From Capsicum annuum (taxonomy: Eukaryota > Streptophyta > Magnoliopsida > Solanales > Solanaceae): a DNA stretch of 64,000 nucleotides. Under the pieces are notes generated by a model. It did no database searches. It was given only the letters and a program-made list of their open reading frames with translations, and was not told the origin of the DNA. The translations under genes were made by a program, and so were the position numbers. Shown piece after piece: positions 23,890 to 33,602 of this stretch. Location of the stretch: contig NC_061112.1 in assembly GCF_002878395.1 (NCBI RefSeq), positions 37,664,562-37,728,561 of the forward strand, given 5' to 3'. Position 1 is the stretch's first letter, and each line of letters opens with the position of its first letter.

Positions 23890-23989
23890 NNNNNNNNNNN
23901 NNNNNNNNNNNNNNNNNNNNNNNNNNNNNNNNNNNNNNNNNNNNNNNNNNNNNNNNNNNNNNNNNNNNNNNNNNNNNNNNNNNNNNNNN
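23890..23989. other. Assembly gap of 100 N between identical 45 bp sequences
   Basis: Exactly 100 N are present. The 45 bases before the gap (23845-23889, starting TCTATTATAAGGTAATATGC and ending ATATATATAGTACG) are identical to the 45 bases after it (23990-24034). Either the contigs overlap and the gap is artificial, or a tandem repeat unit was not resolved. The X-filled open frame across it is meaningless. Confidence 0.98.
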
Positions 23990-24633
23990 TCTATTATAAG
24001 GTAATATGCTTGTGGATGTGATATATATAGTACGCATTCAAGAGTTCGTATATATATATATATATATATATATATAACCGATAATTCATCAGAATATAAT
24101 GAACGCGTTCTATTATACTATAATATACCTGTGGATACGATGTATATAGTACTCATTCAAGAGTTCATATATAAGTATCTCTCTCTATATATATATATAT
24201 GATGTAGTGATCAATTGATGAACGATGTAGTCAAAGACTATTAGAATCTATCCAAACATATTGAATACCTTGATTTGAAACGGCAGAAGTAATAATATAT
24301 ACCGTACGTTGACGTTATATTAATGTAAGCTAATCAAATTAATCGATAACTCTAATCAAATTAATCGATAACTCATCAAAGTATGTATATGAAATACGTC
24401 GTATTATATTATTGGATCATATACTCGTGTATGTATGTGATATATATAATACATATTTAGAACTTGACATAGTTGATGGTGTGTATATGCGTGTGTATGT
24501 ATAGGTATATACATATTATATAGTGAAGGTATATTAATGACATAAGATAATCAAACAATAATTCATCTGGTTATATGTGAAATACGTTGTATATTATTAA
24601 TTCATCTGCTCAATTTTAACCGCTGGATACTCC

Positions 24634-24962
24634 TTTTAGGTTGTTGTTTTGTAAAATTATTAACTTCAACTATTAATATTTTTGACAAATTATTCTTGTA
24701 TCAAAAAGATATTGACGTGTCGCATTCGTGATTTAAAAAACATACAAAATATTTTTACAAAACATACAAAAGTATCTTCAAGCTTGAATAGGTTTTCGAG
24801 AAGGTCTGCGTACACTGTACCCTCTATGTTGACACCCAATTTTGACCTCCCGAAATTATATTTAGGTTGTTATTTTAACAAAATTATTAATTTTTTAAAT
24901 ATTAGTATTTTTAAACATTTTTCTTGCATCAAACAGATTTCTAACGTGTCACATTCATAATG
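24634..24962 (+). repeat. Direct duplication of ~100 bp spaced 227 bp
   Basis: TTTTAGGTTGTTGTTTTGTA...ATTGACGTGTCGCATTCGTG (24634-24735) recurs diverged as TTTAGGTTGTTATTTTAACA...TAACGTGTCACATTCATAAT (24861-24962). The second copy follows TGTTGACACCCAATTTTGAC, an LTR-like start. The duplication suggests a rearranged or doubly inserted 5' end. Confidence 0.65.
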
Positions 24963-25860
24963 AATAAATTATTTTTATCTTTTAACATCATTTTTTATAA
25001 TTTTTTAAATCAAATACGACATTTTACATGATTTTATTAATTAAATTACCTTTTCACGTAATTGTGCACACTCACATTGTCTTTTTACATTGCCTAGTTT
25101 TTCATTATTTAGTACTATTTATTTATTATTATAATAATAATTATTATTATTCATTATTTATTATTATTTTTTTATTATTATCCTTATTATATTATCTCTA
25201 TTGTTATTTCAATGACAACCAATTAGAATTACTTTGCCCAATTTATTCACTTTTATTCAATTTCTTACAATCTTAGCCTATTTTATTCAATCTATTACAT
25301 ATTCAGCTAATTGACATTCAGTCATGTCAATTTTAACCTAATCACTTGGCCTATTACAATTGTAGCCAAAATTGGGACTCAATTCAAAATTTTTTATTCA
25401 ATTTTTAATTAAAGTCTCAGCCTTTAAATCACAGCCGTTGATCAAAGATGAACCAATGACTGAGATCGAAAGGAGCATTCATTCCTTTTAAAAAAACAAA
25501 TAAACTAAAACCCTAACCCTAAATTCATTTCATAAGCCTCCACCACCACTCTCTCTACCTCCTCTCTCTCTCTCTCAAAACCTCTCCCGCCGTCAGCTCT
25601 CTCCGATCCCCCTCCCCCTCGTCACTCTGCCACCAATGACGGCAGCAACACTGTCTCCCTCCGTTCACCCCTCCGATGGAACCAGCCGCCGCCGTCAACG
25701 CCTAACACTGGCGCCGTCCCCCTCGCCTCCTCCTTCTTCTCGTTCATTATCCCTCCTCCGGCGTCGTTCTCTCCAACGAAACCAGCAAACCAGCGCCGTC
25801 CTCCACCGCTGAAACAGCCATCGCTTCTCTATAAAACGATGGGTTCTCAAGAACCCATCC
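24827..25860 (+). repeat. LTR-like block inside CACTA B
   Basis: TGTTGACACCCAATTTTGAC at 24827 resembles the start of a common Solanaceae gypsy LTR. About 0.7 kb later, AAACCCTAACCCTAA leads into a strongly pyrimidine-rich, GC-rich stretch at 25540-25830 with (CT)n and CCGCCGTC words. That pattern is expected of a transcribed leader. No terminal CA with a duplication and no gag-pol are visible, so the right limit is arbitrary. The GC-rich part differs sharply from the AT-rich CACTA around it. A captured host 5' UTR or first exon is an alternative; the frames there are not convincingly coding. Confidence 0.4.
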
Positions 25861-26640
25861 TAAGTTTGATTCCATATTTTATTTTTTCTCTCCTAACGTG
25901 ACAGATTTATGTGATTAGAAGTTAATTTGATTAAGTATGTTGATAAAATATTGTGTGCTTTAGTTTGATTAATTATCTATGCTGTTATGCATGAGGATTC
26001 TCTAATTTTATTGTATTATTGGGGATTTTTTTTTGTTTTTTTGAAATTGTTATATGTGCGTATGTTTTGATGTAGTTCATATCAAAAAATTAAACTAGTA
26101 AGGTATTTGACTGTGTCTGCTCCTTACCGACAGTACTAGAAAGGAGAACAAAATTCTAACTAGAAAGGAGGTGTAGGTATGAAGTCTGGGAGTAATTAAA
26201 AACCACACACGTGATTATGAATAGTTGTAAATGGATTTTTTTGGTGTTATTAGTTGATTTTAGTTAATTGGTTCCTGGACCACCAGTTTAGGGCACAAAG
26301 AAACACACAACTTTTATTATTTTTTCTACCACTTGCCTAATCGTTCAAATTACCTTTTTTGACTAACAAGGATTATACAAAATTGTAGCCATGTGTTATG
26401 GTATTATAATTTTATTTTAAATTCTATATATTGTTACTTTAAAAAGAAAAAAAAGACTATCAAGTCATTCATGGAATATTTATGGGTAAAATTCTTTAAA
26501 ATGTTAAATTTCTAGTTTTGAAAATAAGACAGGTTCTAAGTTGATTGAAACAGAGATATGATTGGGGATTTAGAAAAGCTTGAGCAAGAACAATTCCATC
26601 TAGGGGATCTGATTGGAACTATTCTGAAATAACTATTTAA
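25861..26640. other. CACTA B interior, no gene recognised
   Basis: AT-rich DNA between the LTR-like block and the satellite. Nothing recognised on either strand. Confidence 0.35.
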
Positions 26641-27905
26641 AAATAGTTAGTGTAGTAACTTGAAATGTGTACTAGTGACTTAAAAATGGTTAAGTATAGT
26701 GACTTGAAAATGTGAATTAGTTAATTGAAAATAGTTAAGTGTAGTGACTTCAAATGCTAGTACATGACTTGAAAATGGTTAAGTGTAGGGACTTTAAAGG
26801 GAATTTTTTTGTTTTAAGGTACTTGAAATGTGGACTTGTATTTTGAATTTAGTTAAGTTTGGTCACTTGAGAAGTGAATAAGTACTTGAAAATGTTTAAG
26901 TGTAGGTTGTTGAAATGTGGACTTGTTTTTTGAATTTAGTTAAGTTTGGTCACTTGAGAAGTGAGTTGGTGACTTGAAAATGCATGTGTAGGTACTTGAA
27001 ACATGGACTTGTGTTTTAAATTTAGTTAAGTTTGGTCATTTGTGAAGTGAATTAGTCACTTGGAATGTTTAGATGTAGTTACTTGAATTATGAACTTGTG
27101 CTTTGAATATAGTTAAGTGTGGTCACTTGAGAAGTGAGTTAGTGACTTGAAAATGCACAAGTGTAGGTACTTGAAACGTAGACTTGTGTTTTCAATTTAG
27201 TTAAGTTTGGTCACTTGTGAAGTGAATTAGTAACTTGGAATGTTTAGATGTAGTTACTTGAATTATGAACTTGTGTTTTGAATATAGTTAAGTGTGGTCA
27301 CTTGAGAAGTGCATTAGTGAGTCGAAAATGTTTTAAGTGTAGTTACTTAAAAGGTGGACTTCGGAAATAACCTCTCTACTCCTTCGGGGGTAGTGGTATG
27401 GACTGCGTACATTTTACCTTCCCCAAACCCCACTATGTGGGAATATACTGGGTTTGTTGTTGTTGTTGTTGTTGTTGTTGTACTTGAAAGGTGGACTTTT
27501 GTTTTGAATTTAGTTAAGTGTGGTCACTTGAGAAGTGAATAAGTACTTGAAAATGTTTAAGTGTAGATAGTTGAAATGTGGACTTGTGTTTTGAATTTAA
27601 TTAAGTATGGTCACTTGAGAAGTGAGTGTAGTCACTTGAGAAGTGCATTAATGAGTCGTAAATGTTTAAGTGTAGTTACTTGAAAGGTGGAATAATGACT
27701 TTTGTTTTGAATTTAGGTACTTGAAATGTGAACTTGCGTTTTGACTTTAGTAAAGCGTAATGACTTGAAAAGTGAATTAGTGACTTCAAAATGTTTTTAA
27801 GTGTAGGTACGTTTTTTCATTTTGTCTTAAGTTTAGTTTAGTAACTTTGAAGTGAATTAGTTACTTGAAAATGTTTAGGTGTAGGTATTTGAAATGTGAA
27901 CTTTT
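26640..27905 (+). repeat. ~88 bp satellite inside CACTA B, about 13 units
   Basis: These are the same units as in CACTA A (GGTACTTGAAATGTGGACTT, GTGTTTTGAATTTAGTTAAG, TTTGGTCACTTGAGAAGTGA). They belong mainly to the GGTCACTTGAGAAG sub-family and are more diverged and fewer than in A. A TS SINE interrupts one unit at 27361. Confidence 0.88.
27361..27480 (+). mobile_element. TS-family SINE, 5'-truncated, with target duplication
   Basis: CCTCTCTACTCCTTCGGGGG, GTAGTGGTATGGACTGCGTA, CCCCACTATGTGGGAATATA, CTGGGTTTG and a (TTG)8 tail match the 3' part of the Solanaceae TS SINE as I remember it. The flanks are TACTTAAAAGGTGGACT (27344-27360) and TACTTGAAAGGTGGACT (27481-27497), a 17 bp duplication with one mismatch. 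The tRNA-like 5' half is missing, which is usual for this family. It inserted into the satellite of CACTA B. Confidence 0.9.
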
Positions 27906-27945
27906 GTGACTTGAACTAATCACTTGAATTTGATTGATTGTGTAG

Positions 27946-28035
27946 ATGAAAACTGATTATAGCTGAATATATCAACGAAATATCGATAATAGAATGGATG
28001 AGGCTGAGAATGAAGTTGCGGATAATGAGTTGTAG
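27946..28035 (+). pseudogene. CACTA B copy of the short terminal exon, one stop
   Basis: Counterpart of 22296-22385: same length, same TGTAG|ATG acceptor-like junction, same TAG end. The frame reads MKTDYS, then a TGA stop where CACTA A has Trp, then IYQRNIDNRMDEAENEVADN and EL. The acidic tail and the downstream GGAACCTCGATAAATTTTG are kept. Confidence 0.45.
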
Positions 28036-28261
28036 TTTTTAGTATTTTGTATGTTTTATATTTTGGATTTGGAACCTCGATAAATTTTGTAAATAATGTT
28101 TGTTTTCCTTATAGTGATTGGTTGATTGTATATTAAATAATTGGTGCGATGTCTTGTAGATAATAATCAATGATTGTAAATGATTGTGGTTGGCTATATT
28201 GTAAATAATTTGATTTTTAATTTTTGTATTTTAAAAAATTTCAATATTTTTTTTTACAAAA

Positions 28262-28880
28262 TTATCAAAAAAATCGACCACATGTGGTAGCTTTTTAATA
28301 AAATTTAATATTTTTTTTACAAAATTATCAAAAAAACCGACCACATGTGGTAGCTTTTTAAAAAAAAATTGATTTTTTTTTTACAAAATTATCAAAAAAA
28401 CCGACCACATGTGGTAGCTTTTTTAAAAAAAATAATTAAAAATATTTATAAAACCGACCACAAGTGGTCAGTTCTTATTTATTTTTTTAATTTTTTTTAA
28501 GAACCGATCACTTGTGGTCGGTTTTTATAAAATTAATTAATTAATTTTAAAATAAAACCGACCACTTGTGGTCGGTTTATTTTGAATTTTTTAATTCTTA
28601 AAATTATTTTTTTCTATTTTAATAAAATAATAATGAATTTTACTTTTTTTAAAAAAAACTGACCACTTGTGGTCGGTTTTCTCCTTTTTTTACTAGTGTG
28701 GTCGCTATTATTTTAATTAATTAATTAATTAATTAATTTACAAAAGCGACCACATGTGGTCAATTTTAAAAAAGCTACCACTAGTTTTTCGACCACGCAT
28801 TTTGGTCGATTTTGTTGTTGCAAAAACAGAAAAACTGACCACATGTGGTCGGTTTTTGTGGCCAATTTTCTTGTTTTTTT
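28262..28880 (+). repeat. CACTA B right subterminal palindrome array
   Basis: Three near-identical units of about 60 bp come first (ACCGACCACATGTGGTAGCT with AAAATTATCAAAAAA, at about 28272, 28336 and 28400). Palindromes of the ACCGACCACTTGTGGTCGGT type follow at about 28505, 28556 and 28660, then ATTAATTAATTAATTAATTA, then two more palindromes before the terminus at 28889. Confidence 0.88.
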
Positions 28881-28889
28881 CTAGTAGTG

Positions 28890-29018
28890 TCATTAACCCT
28901 TCATCATGTGTTGTTCGTCATATATTTTGTGTTCATGAAACATATTTTCCAACACCACCCAGTCCTCGTGCTCCAACAATTATCCTAGAATTCTCGTACT
29001 CTTAGGTTGGCTTCGTTT
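28890..29018. other. Flank of CACTA B, unassigned
   Basis: Short stretch between the CACTA right end and a MITE. No gene recognised. Confidence 0.35.
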
Positions 29019-29192
29019 CAGTGGCGGAACCACATTGAATTGAGGGGGTTTGGATCCTTCGTTGAAAAATTATACTATTTTTATATGGCCAAAAATATTT
29101 TTATAGATATATATAATAGATGTTGAATCCCCTTCGACTAATCGGTATATTTATATCTGAACCCCTCAATGAAAATTCTGGCTCTGCCACTA
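29019..29192. mobile_element. hAT-like MITE, 174 bp
   Basis: The ends are inverted: CAGTGGCGGAACCA at left, and TAGTGGCAGAGCCA on the opposite strand at right. The near-perfect 8 bp duplication CTTCGTTT (29011-29018) / CTTCGTTG (29193-29200) flanks it. The interior (GAGGGGGTTTGGATCC ... GAACCCCTCAATG) is the widespread Solanaceae short repeat with these ends. No coding capacity. Confidence 0.75.
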
Positions 29193-29534
29193 CTTCGTTG
29201 GGTTCTTCAAGAAAAGTTTACTACTCATTGTCAGTAGTAGCACAAGCCTTTCTCTTCTCATTTTCTCACTTGTTTTTCCCTTGATCATCCGCCTTGCGGA
29301 TCTTAATTTAAGCCGGTCTTCACATGCATATAAAACGGCGCAAATTAGTAAATCTTCATATAAAATCTTTAACTTCATATAAATATCATATCAAATAAGA
29401 TCATAAAACTCATGAAATATTTAACAATCATCTGTAAGACACAATAGAAGTTAGTATTACGAAGTCAGATTGTCTTGGATTGAAGAAGTCGTACTCGGTA
29501 TTTTGTTTCCTATGTTCATCAAAAATCATACTTA
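29193..29534. other. Intergenic, no gene recognised
   Basis: Mixed-composition DNA between two MITE-like elements. A 62-codon minus-strand frame (29190-29378) overlaps the MITE end and shows no known domain. Confidence 0.35.
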
Positions 29535-30634
29535 GGGTCTTTTGATAGAGTGTGTTAGAAAATCTAATGCATGTATTATTCTTTTGTATTAGTAATACTT
29601 TATTTGATACATTTTTTAACCTATGTATAACTAATGTTTGTATTAGTTACACACTCTATTGTGTATTAAACAATGTATTACTAATACTATCATTTTTCTA
29701 TGTGTTACTAATACAAAGAGTTTTAATACATGTATTAGCTTACTAAAAGACAAAATTGCCCCTCAAATTCTACTAAAAAAATTTTTCCAAATCATTTCCA
29801 AGCTCAGGTTATAGCATAATTCGACAATGGAGTTTTATGAATTCTTCTGAAAAAACACTATCCTCGAAAAATTGAAGCAAAGTAGAGAAAGGTAAGAGAG
29901 AAGCGTAATTTTTGGAAAATGAGAAAATTCGATCCATGGCCGATCTTTTTCCGTTGGGAATGGAGCCGCAACTGGCCATTCCTGGTGGGTTTTGTCGTGA
30001 CTGGCACTATCATCACCAAGATGTCCCTCGGCTTCACTGAGGATGATGCAAAGAACTCTCAATTTGCTCAGAGGCATAAGAATTAAATCTCGTCATCCTT
30101 AAACGTGTTGTTGAATGGAGGCTACCTTGACAACCCTTTCTTCTTTTGTACTACTTTTTTATGGCTATCGAAGACAAATTTTGAATTGCATAAAATATCT
30201 CCTGAATAATTAGTGGAGAAACTAATGTTACTGAAAGTTGTTATTTAACTGAAAGTTGAGTTTTCTGTTATGACTAATCTAAAAATTTACCTCTCAAAAG
30301 AAAAAAAAATTGAGAAAAGAGGATTTGAGTTTGAAGTTTTGGATTTACTTAAGGAATTGGTGGAGGGATTGAATGTTGAAGGTCCCAATTTTGTTGATCT
30401 AGCTTTAATAAATGAAAAATAGACAAAGAAAGTGTAAAGGATATTTTTGTCAACAAATATTTTCTTATAAAAATTATACAATATATATTATTTCTAACAA
30501 ATCAAACCAAACAATGTATAAAAAATAATGTCAGCATAACTAGCGTAAGCACAACTACTACCATCATTACTAATGCAAGCATTACCAATAAACTCTATTC
30601 AACATTATTCTTGTATACTCTACCAAACGATCCC
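29535..30634. mobile_element. MITE-type element (1.1 kb) enclosing an ATP synthase subunit ORF
   Basis: The left end GGGTCTTTTGATAGAG and the right end CTACCAAACGATCCC (opposite strand GGGATCGTTTGGTAGAG) are inverted. Both are followed inwards by TATTAGTAATAC/GCATTAGTAATG-type words and by a CAAAATTGCCCCTCAAA segment typical of a common Solanaceae MITE. The flanking triplets TTA (29532-29534) and TTG (30635-30637) are compatible with a 3 bp duplication with one change, as in PIF/Harbinger elements, but this is weak. Between the MITE-like arms lies about 0.5 kb of different sequence containing an intact mitochondrial ATP synthase small-subunit ORF. Confidence 0.6.
29919..30086 (+). CDS. Mitochondrial ATP synthase 6 kDa subunit, intact 55-codon ORF
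   Basis: This subunit is a small plant component of the membrane (Fo) part of mitochondrial ATP synthase. The ORF starts MRKFDPWPIFFRWEWSRNWP, has a hydrophobic helix FLVGFVVTGTIITKMSLGF at residues 21-39, and ends FTEDDAKNSQFAQRHKN. From memory of the family, plant homologues begin MRKFDPWPVFF, have the WPFL-GF-VTG-ITK helix, and end in a TEED.KNS.F.Q.H tail at about the same 55-residue length, so it looks complete. Substitutions such as RWEW for the usual basic residues and FTEDD suggest drift or a diverged paralogue. It has no intron in the coding part, and purine-rich leader-like sequence lies upstream. It lies between inverted repeats of a MITE-like element, so it is either a retrocopy or captured copy, or the true locus invaded by MITE arms. 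Expression cannot be judged from the sequence. Confidence 0.85.
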   Translation: MRKFDPWPIFFRWEWSRNWPFLVGFVVTGTIITKMSLGFTEDDAKNSQFAQRHKN

Positions 30635-30639
30635 TTGGT

Positions 30640-32225
30640 ATTTTTCTACGTTTATTAAAAAATCTGTACAAAGAATCTATTTTTTGGTGGACGTGAAAAA
30701 GGAGACGTCCCTTTTTAACATGTAAGTAATGAAGTTTGATAGTTTTATGGGCTCACAGACACAATTCTGAGGTGTTTATTCGTCTCTCTTTCTAACTATT
30801 TTCTCTTTTCTTTTTCTTCCATTCGTTTTGGGGAATCTGTCTATTAAGTAAAATTTAAGAATATTGAGTTCTGATTTTATTATGTATCCATCAGAATATT
30901 AAATGGAATAATGGTGTCAAATGTGTTTTTCTAAAAACATACAGACAATCGGTAAAGGATTATTATTAAATGAAAAATGTTCAAAATTTAAACAATCGCA
31001 ATCGTTTATTTAAATTTAATTTGTCAAAATTTAAATCGACGAATTTTAGAGGTACATCGATGTTTGTTTCATATACAGATATAAAAACATGCACTCTTTG
31101 GCATTTCACCTCTCTTCTCACTTGTCCCCCTCCTCCAACAATGACCAACTGATCTAGATTCCCCAAGCCTTGCTCACCGGCGAACAATGAGCTCCCCGGC
31201 TAGCAATGGGGATATTTTTATTTTTAGTTTTTGCTTTTCATTGTCATTGTTTTGGATTCCTTTAGTTATAAGTTTAGGATTTCGTTAATTTTGCACTGAT
31301 TTTTCTTAGGTTAAATTTAAATTATTTTTTATTTAAAGCCTTGCTTTACTAGCTTTACCCTTCAACTAACCTTTTCATTGCCACAAAAGAGTAGTGATTC
31401 AACTTGCTGGGATCTCTTCTGCATAGACCTAGGGCCATTACTCAAATTAGTTAGGGCATGTACTATCAAGATATTAAACCTGTTTTCTTCTAAAATGTAT
31501 AAAATGTTGTTCTCTCGTATAAATAAAGCACAATTTTCTTGGTCTTTCACTCGAGATGAACACTGTGTGGTCCATGTCAAAAGTGATATATATATATTTT
31601 TGTAAAAAGGTGTTATCCAGTCTAGTGTTTAAATAGGATGCTTAATACAATTTAATTATAGATGGAATGAAGAACCTAGAGATCGTGATCTAGACTCTAG
31701 TTGTCTTTAAGATTCTTCTATAATAAAGAATTTTTATATAAATGGACATCTCACTCAGGTATTCCCTCCGATAATTCCATTCTAATTATGTTTTCATTCT
31801 TCAATCTGTCATCTTTTTATTATTTTGAACAAAAAAATAAAAGACTGTTTTGTTTACTTCTAAAAATACAAAATCAACGACAAAAAGCGCAAAATACATA
31901 TACAAAAAGTTGTCTTTTTGTATTCCTCTTTTAAAAGTGTTGAAGTGATCACTTAAACTCTATAATATTTAGCATAACTTCTGTAGTATTTTTCTTTATA
32001 GATCAACAAAATATCGAGAATCATTTGGTTCACAAACTAGTTATGAAACGCTTACAATGAAGGGGTCATTTATGCGGTGAACAAAAATTTAATGATTGTT
32101 GCACGGTGATTAATAATGAACTATATTTTTCTTAGTAATAATGAAAGGATTGTAATTTAGGAATTACTTAAAGTATTTTGTCTTTAAATAGTTTAGTTCT
32201 TGTATTGCTAATATGTGTATTAGCA
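30640..32225. other. Intergenic, no gene recognised
   Basis: No recognised domain in 1.6 kb. Overlapping frames at 31362-31605 are open on both strands over the same bases, which is typical of chance. CACCGGCGAACAATGAGCTC near 31177 is locally GC-rich but not coding. Confidence 0.4.
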
Positions 32226-32227
32226 AT

Positions 32228-32370
32228 ATAAGAACTCATTGATAGTTCAGTTGGTTAACTATCTAAATTTTCATATTATTGATGAGAGTTCGATTTCCCA
32301 TCTTATAATCTCCTCCCCATTTCCCCTTCCACCACCTCCTATATGTAATTAACCAAAAAAAATTAAAAGA
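32228..32370 (+). mobile_element. Possible tRNA-derived SINE
   Basis: GATAGTTCAGTTGGTTAACT (near 32240) resembles an A box and GAGAGTTCGATTTCCCA (near 32284) resembles a B box, with spacing like a tRNA gene. A pyrimidine-rich body and an A-rich tail (AACCAAAAAAAATTAAAA) follow. It lacks a foldable cloverleaf by eye, so it is not a tRNA gene. I could not find a clear target duplication. Confidence 0.5.
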
Positions 32371-33287
32371 GAAAACCCATTGAAATAACTATTTAATAGA
32401 GTTAACCAAATATTGCATCAGTTATGAAGAGATTATATTTTCTTAAGCAGCAAATCAAATGATAAGTTAGTTATGAGCTAATTATTTTTCTAAATCAAGC
32501 TTTATATTATCTTATGCGTGATTTTATATAGAAATTAATTTTATACTAAATTACTAATATACGATCAACTAGAAACCCTTTATATGTTATGGGAAGTAGG
32601 ATGTGTATCCTACGCCAAGTACGTAAATATGTATGATGCAACGTTTTATGCAAAGATTTAATGTTTATTGAAGGGAATTAATGGTCCAAAAGTGAGAGAA
32701 TAAATTCACAAGGACAATTGGTATGGTCCTTCAATTTCAGTCAAATTAAGAACTTGTTTGTGCATTCTCGTCCTTTCTTTTCTTGGAAAGCATATCAATT
32801 ACGTATTAAACAATTACTACGTCAAATCTGCCCTTAATTTGAACAAATTACAATTTTTAACTGCTAAGTCAACTTTTGCATATGCTTTTTCTTTTCTTAT
32901 ACACTCATTTTAAATGGTTGCACAATAATTAAATCAATATTGTAAGATTCCTAAACGGTAAAAGCAGAAAATTTATTTACTGGTCAACTTTAAATAATAT
33001 ACTGAAGGAATAGCATTAAAAAAAAAAAAGTCCCAAATTGACATTTTCAAAAAAGAAAAAAAGTAGTTTTGCTCATCACGTAAATACAAAAACCAATAAT
33101 CTACTTTTTATTTTAGCTCCTTTTGTCCCATTATTAGTGGCGTAAATTGTACCGTTCAGATGGTTATTTTATAAAATTTATATAGTATTAAATTTTTAAT
33201 AATTTTATTTTATATAATTATAATTAGATTTTTTAAAATCGTTCCATCATCTCAATCGTGTATGGCTTGGACAAAAACTATCTACAA
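32371..33287. other. Intergenic, no gene recognised
   Basis: AT-rich DNA; nothing recognised on either strand. Confidence 0.4.
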
Positions 33288-33584
33288 GTTGTTTGGTAGG
33301 AGGTATAAGGTGGGATATTCCATGGATAAACTCTATACCATATTTGGGATGATATAATAGTATTGTGGGACTAATTTATACCATTAGTGGATTGTTTGAT
33401 TGGAAAAAAGTTATTTCGGAATTAGTTATCTCGAGATTACTTATCCCACCATGTATATGGGATAACTTATTCCATCACTATGGTGTAAATGGTGGGATAA
33501 ATAATCTCACACCAAACATGGGATAAAATAGTCCTTCATTTTATCCCGAGATTATTTATCCTTTATACCTCACACCAAACAACA
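33288..33584. mobile_element. Fold-back MITE of ~300 bp
   Basis: The left arm GTTGTTTGGTAGGAGGTATA and the right arm TATACCTCACACCAAACAAC are inverted. Inside, GTGGGATA/TATCCCAC and AGATTACTTATCCC/GGGATAAATAATCTC-type words recur in both orientations, so the whole unit can fold on itself. The right boundary is uncertain because GATAATCTAATCGACATACC and CAAACATTATC at 33670-33700 could be an alternative end. No duplication was identified. Confidence 0.65.
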
Positions 33585-33602
33585 TATCTCATCCTATCCT
33601 AT

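Larger units (their letters stand above)
22899..28889 (+). mobile_element. CACTA element B, both termini present, 6.0 kb
   Basis: The left terminus is CACTACTAAAAAAATTGG at 22899 and the right terminus is TTTTTTTCTAGTAGTG, ending at 28889 (CACTACTAGAAAAA on the opposite strand). Palindrome arrays lie at both ends. The interior matches CACTA A in order: 317 bp-type block (about 23640-24540), ~88 bp satellite (26640-27905), terminal exon (27946-28035). There is no transposase ORF. Flanking triplets are CGT on the left and TCA on the right, so the 3 bp duplication expected for CACTA is not seen. This fits the loss of the neighbouring end of element A. It carries an LTR-like block, a TS SINE and an assembly gap. 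Confidence 0.85.

Noticed and set aside
24780..24826. AAGGTCTGCGTACACTGTACCC, resembling part of a tRNA-derived SINE
   Set aside because: Under 50 bp match, no tail and no duplication; too little to call.
14291..28889. One single CACTA element spanning both copies
   Set aside because: A second full left terminus and a complete second set of interior blocks start at 22899, so two copies are present.
31362..31605. Overlapping ORFs on both strands (72 and 75 codons)
   Set aside because: Both strands open over the same bases, no domain, no start context; treated as chance.
32228..32300. A possible tRNA gene
   Set aside because: A and B box-like words exist but the acceptor and anticodon arms do not pair by eye; SINE is the better reading.
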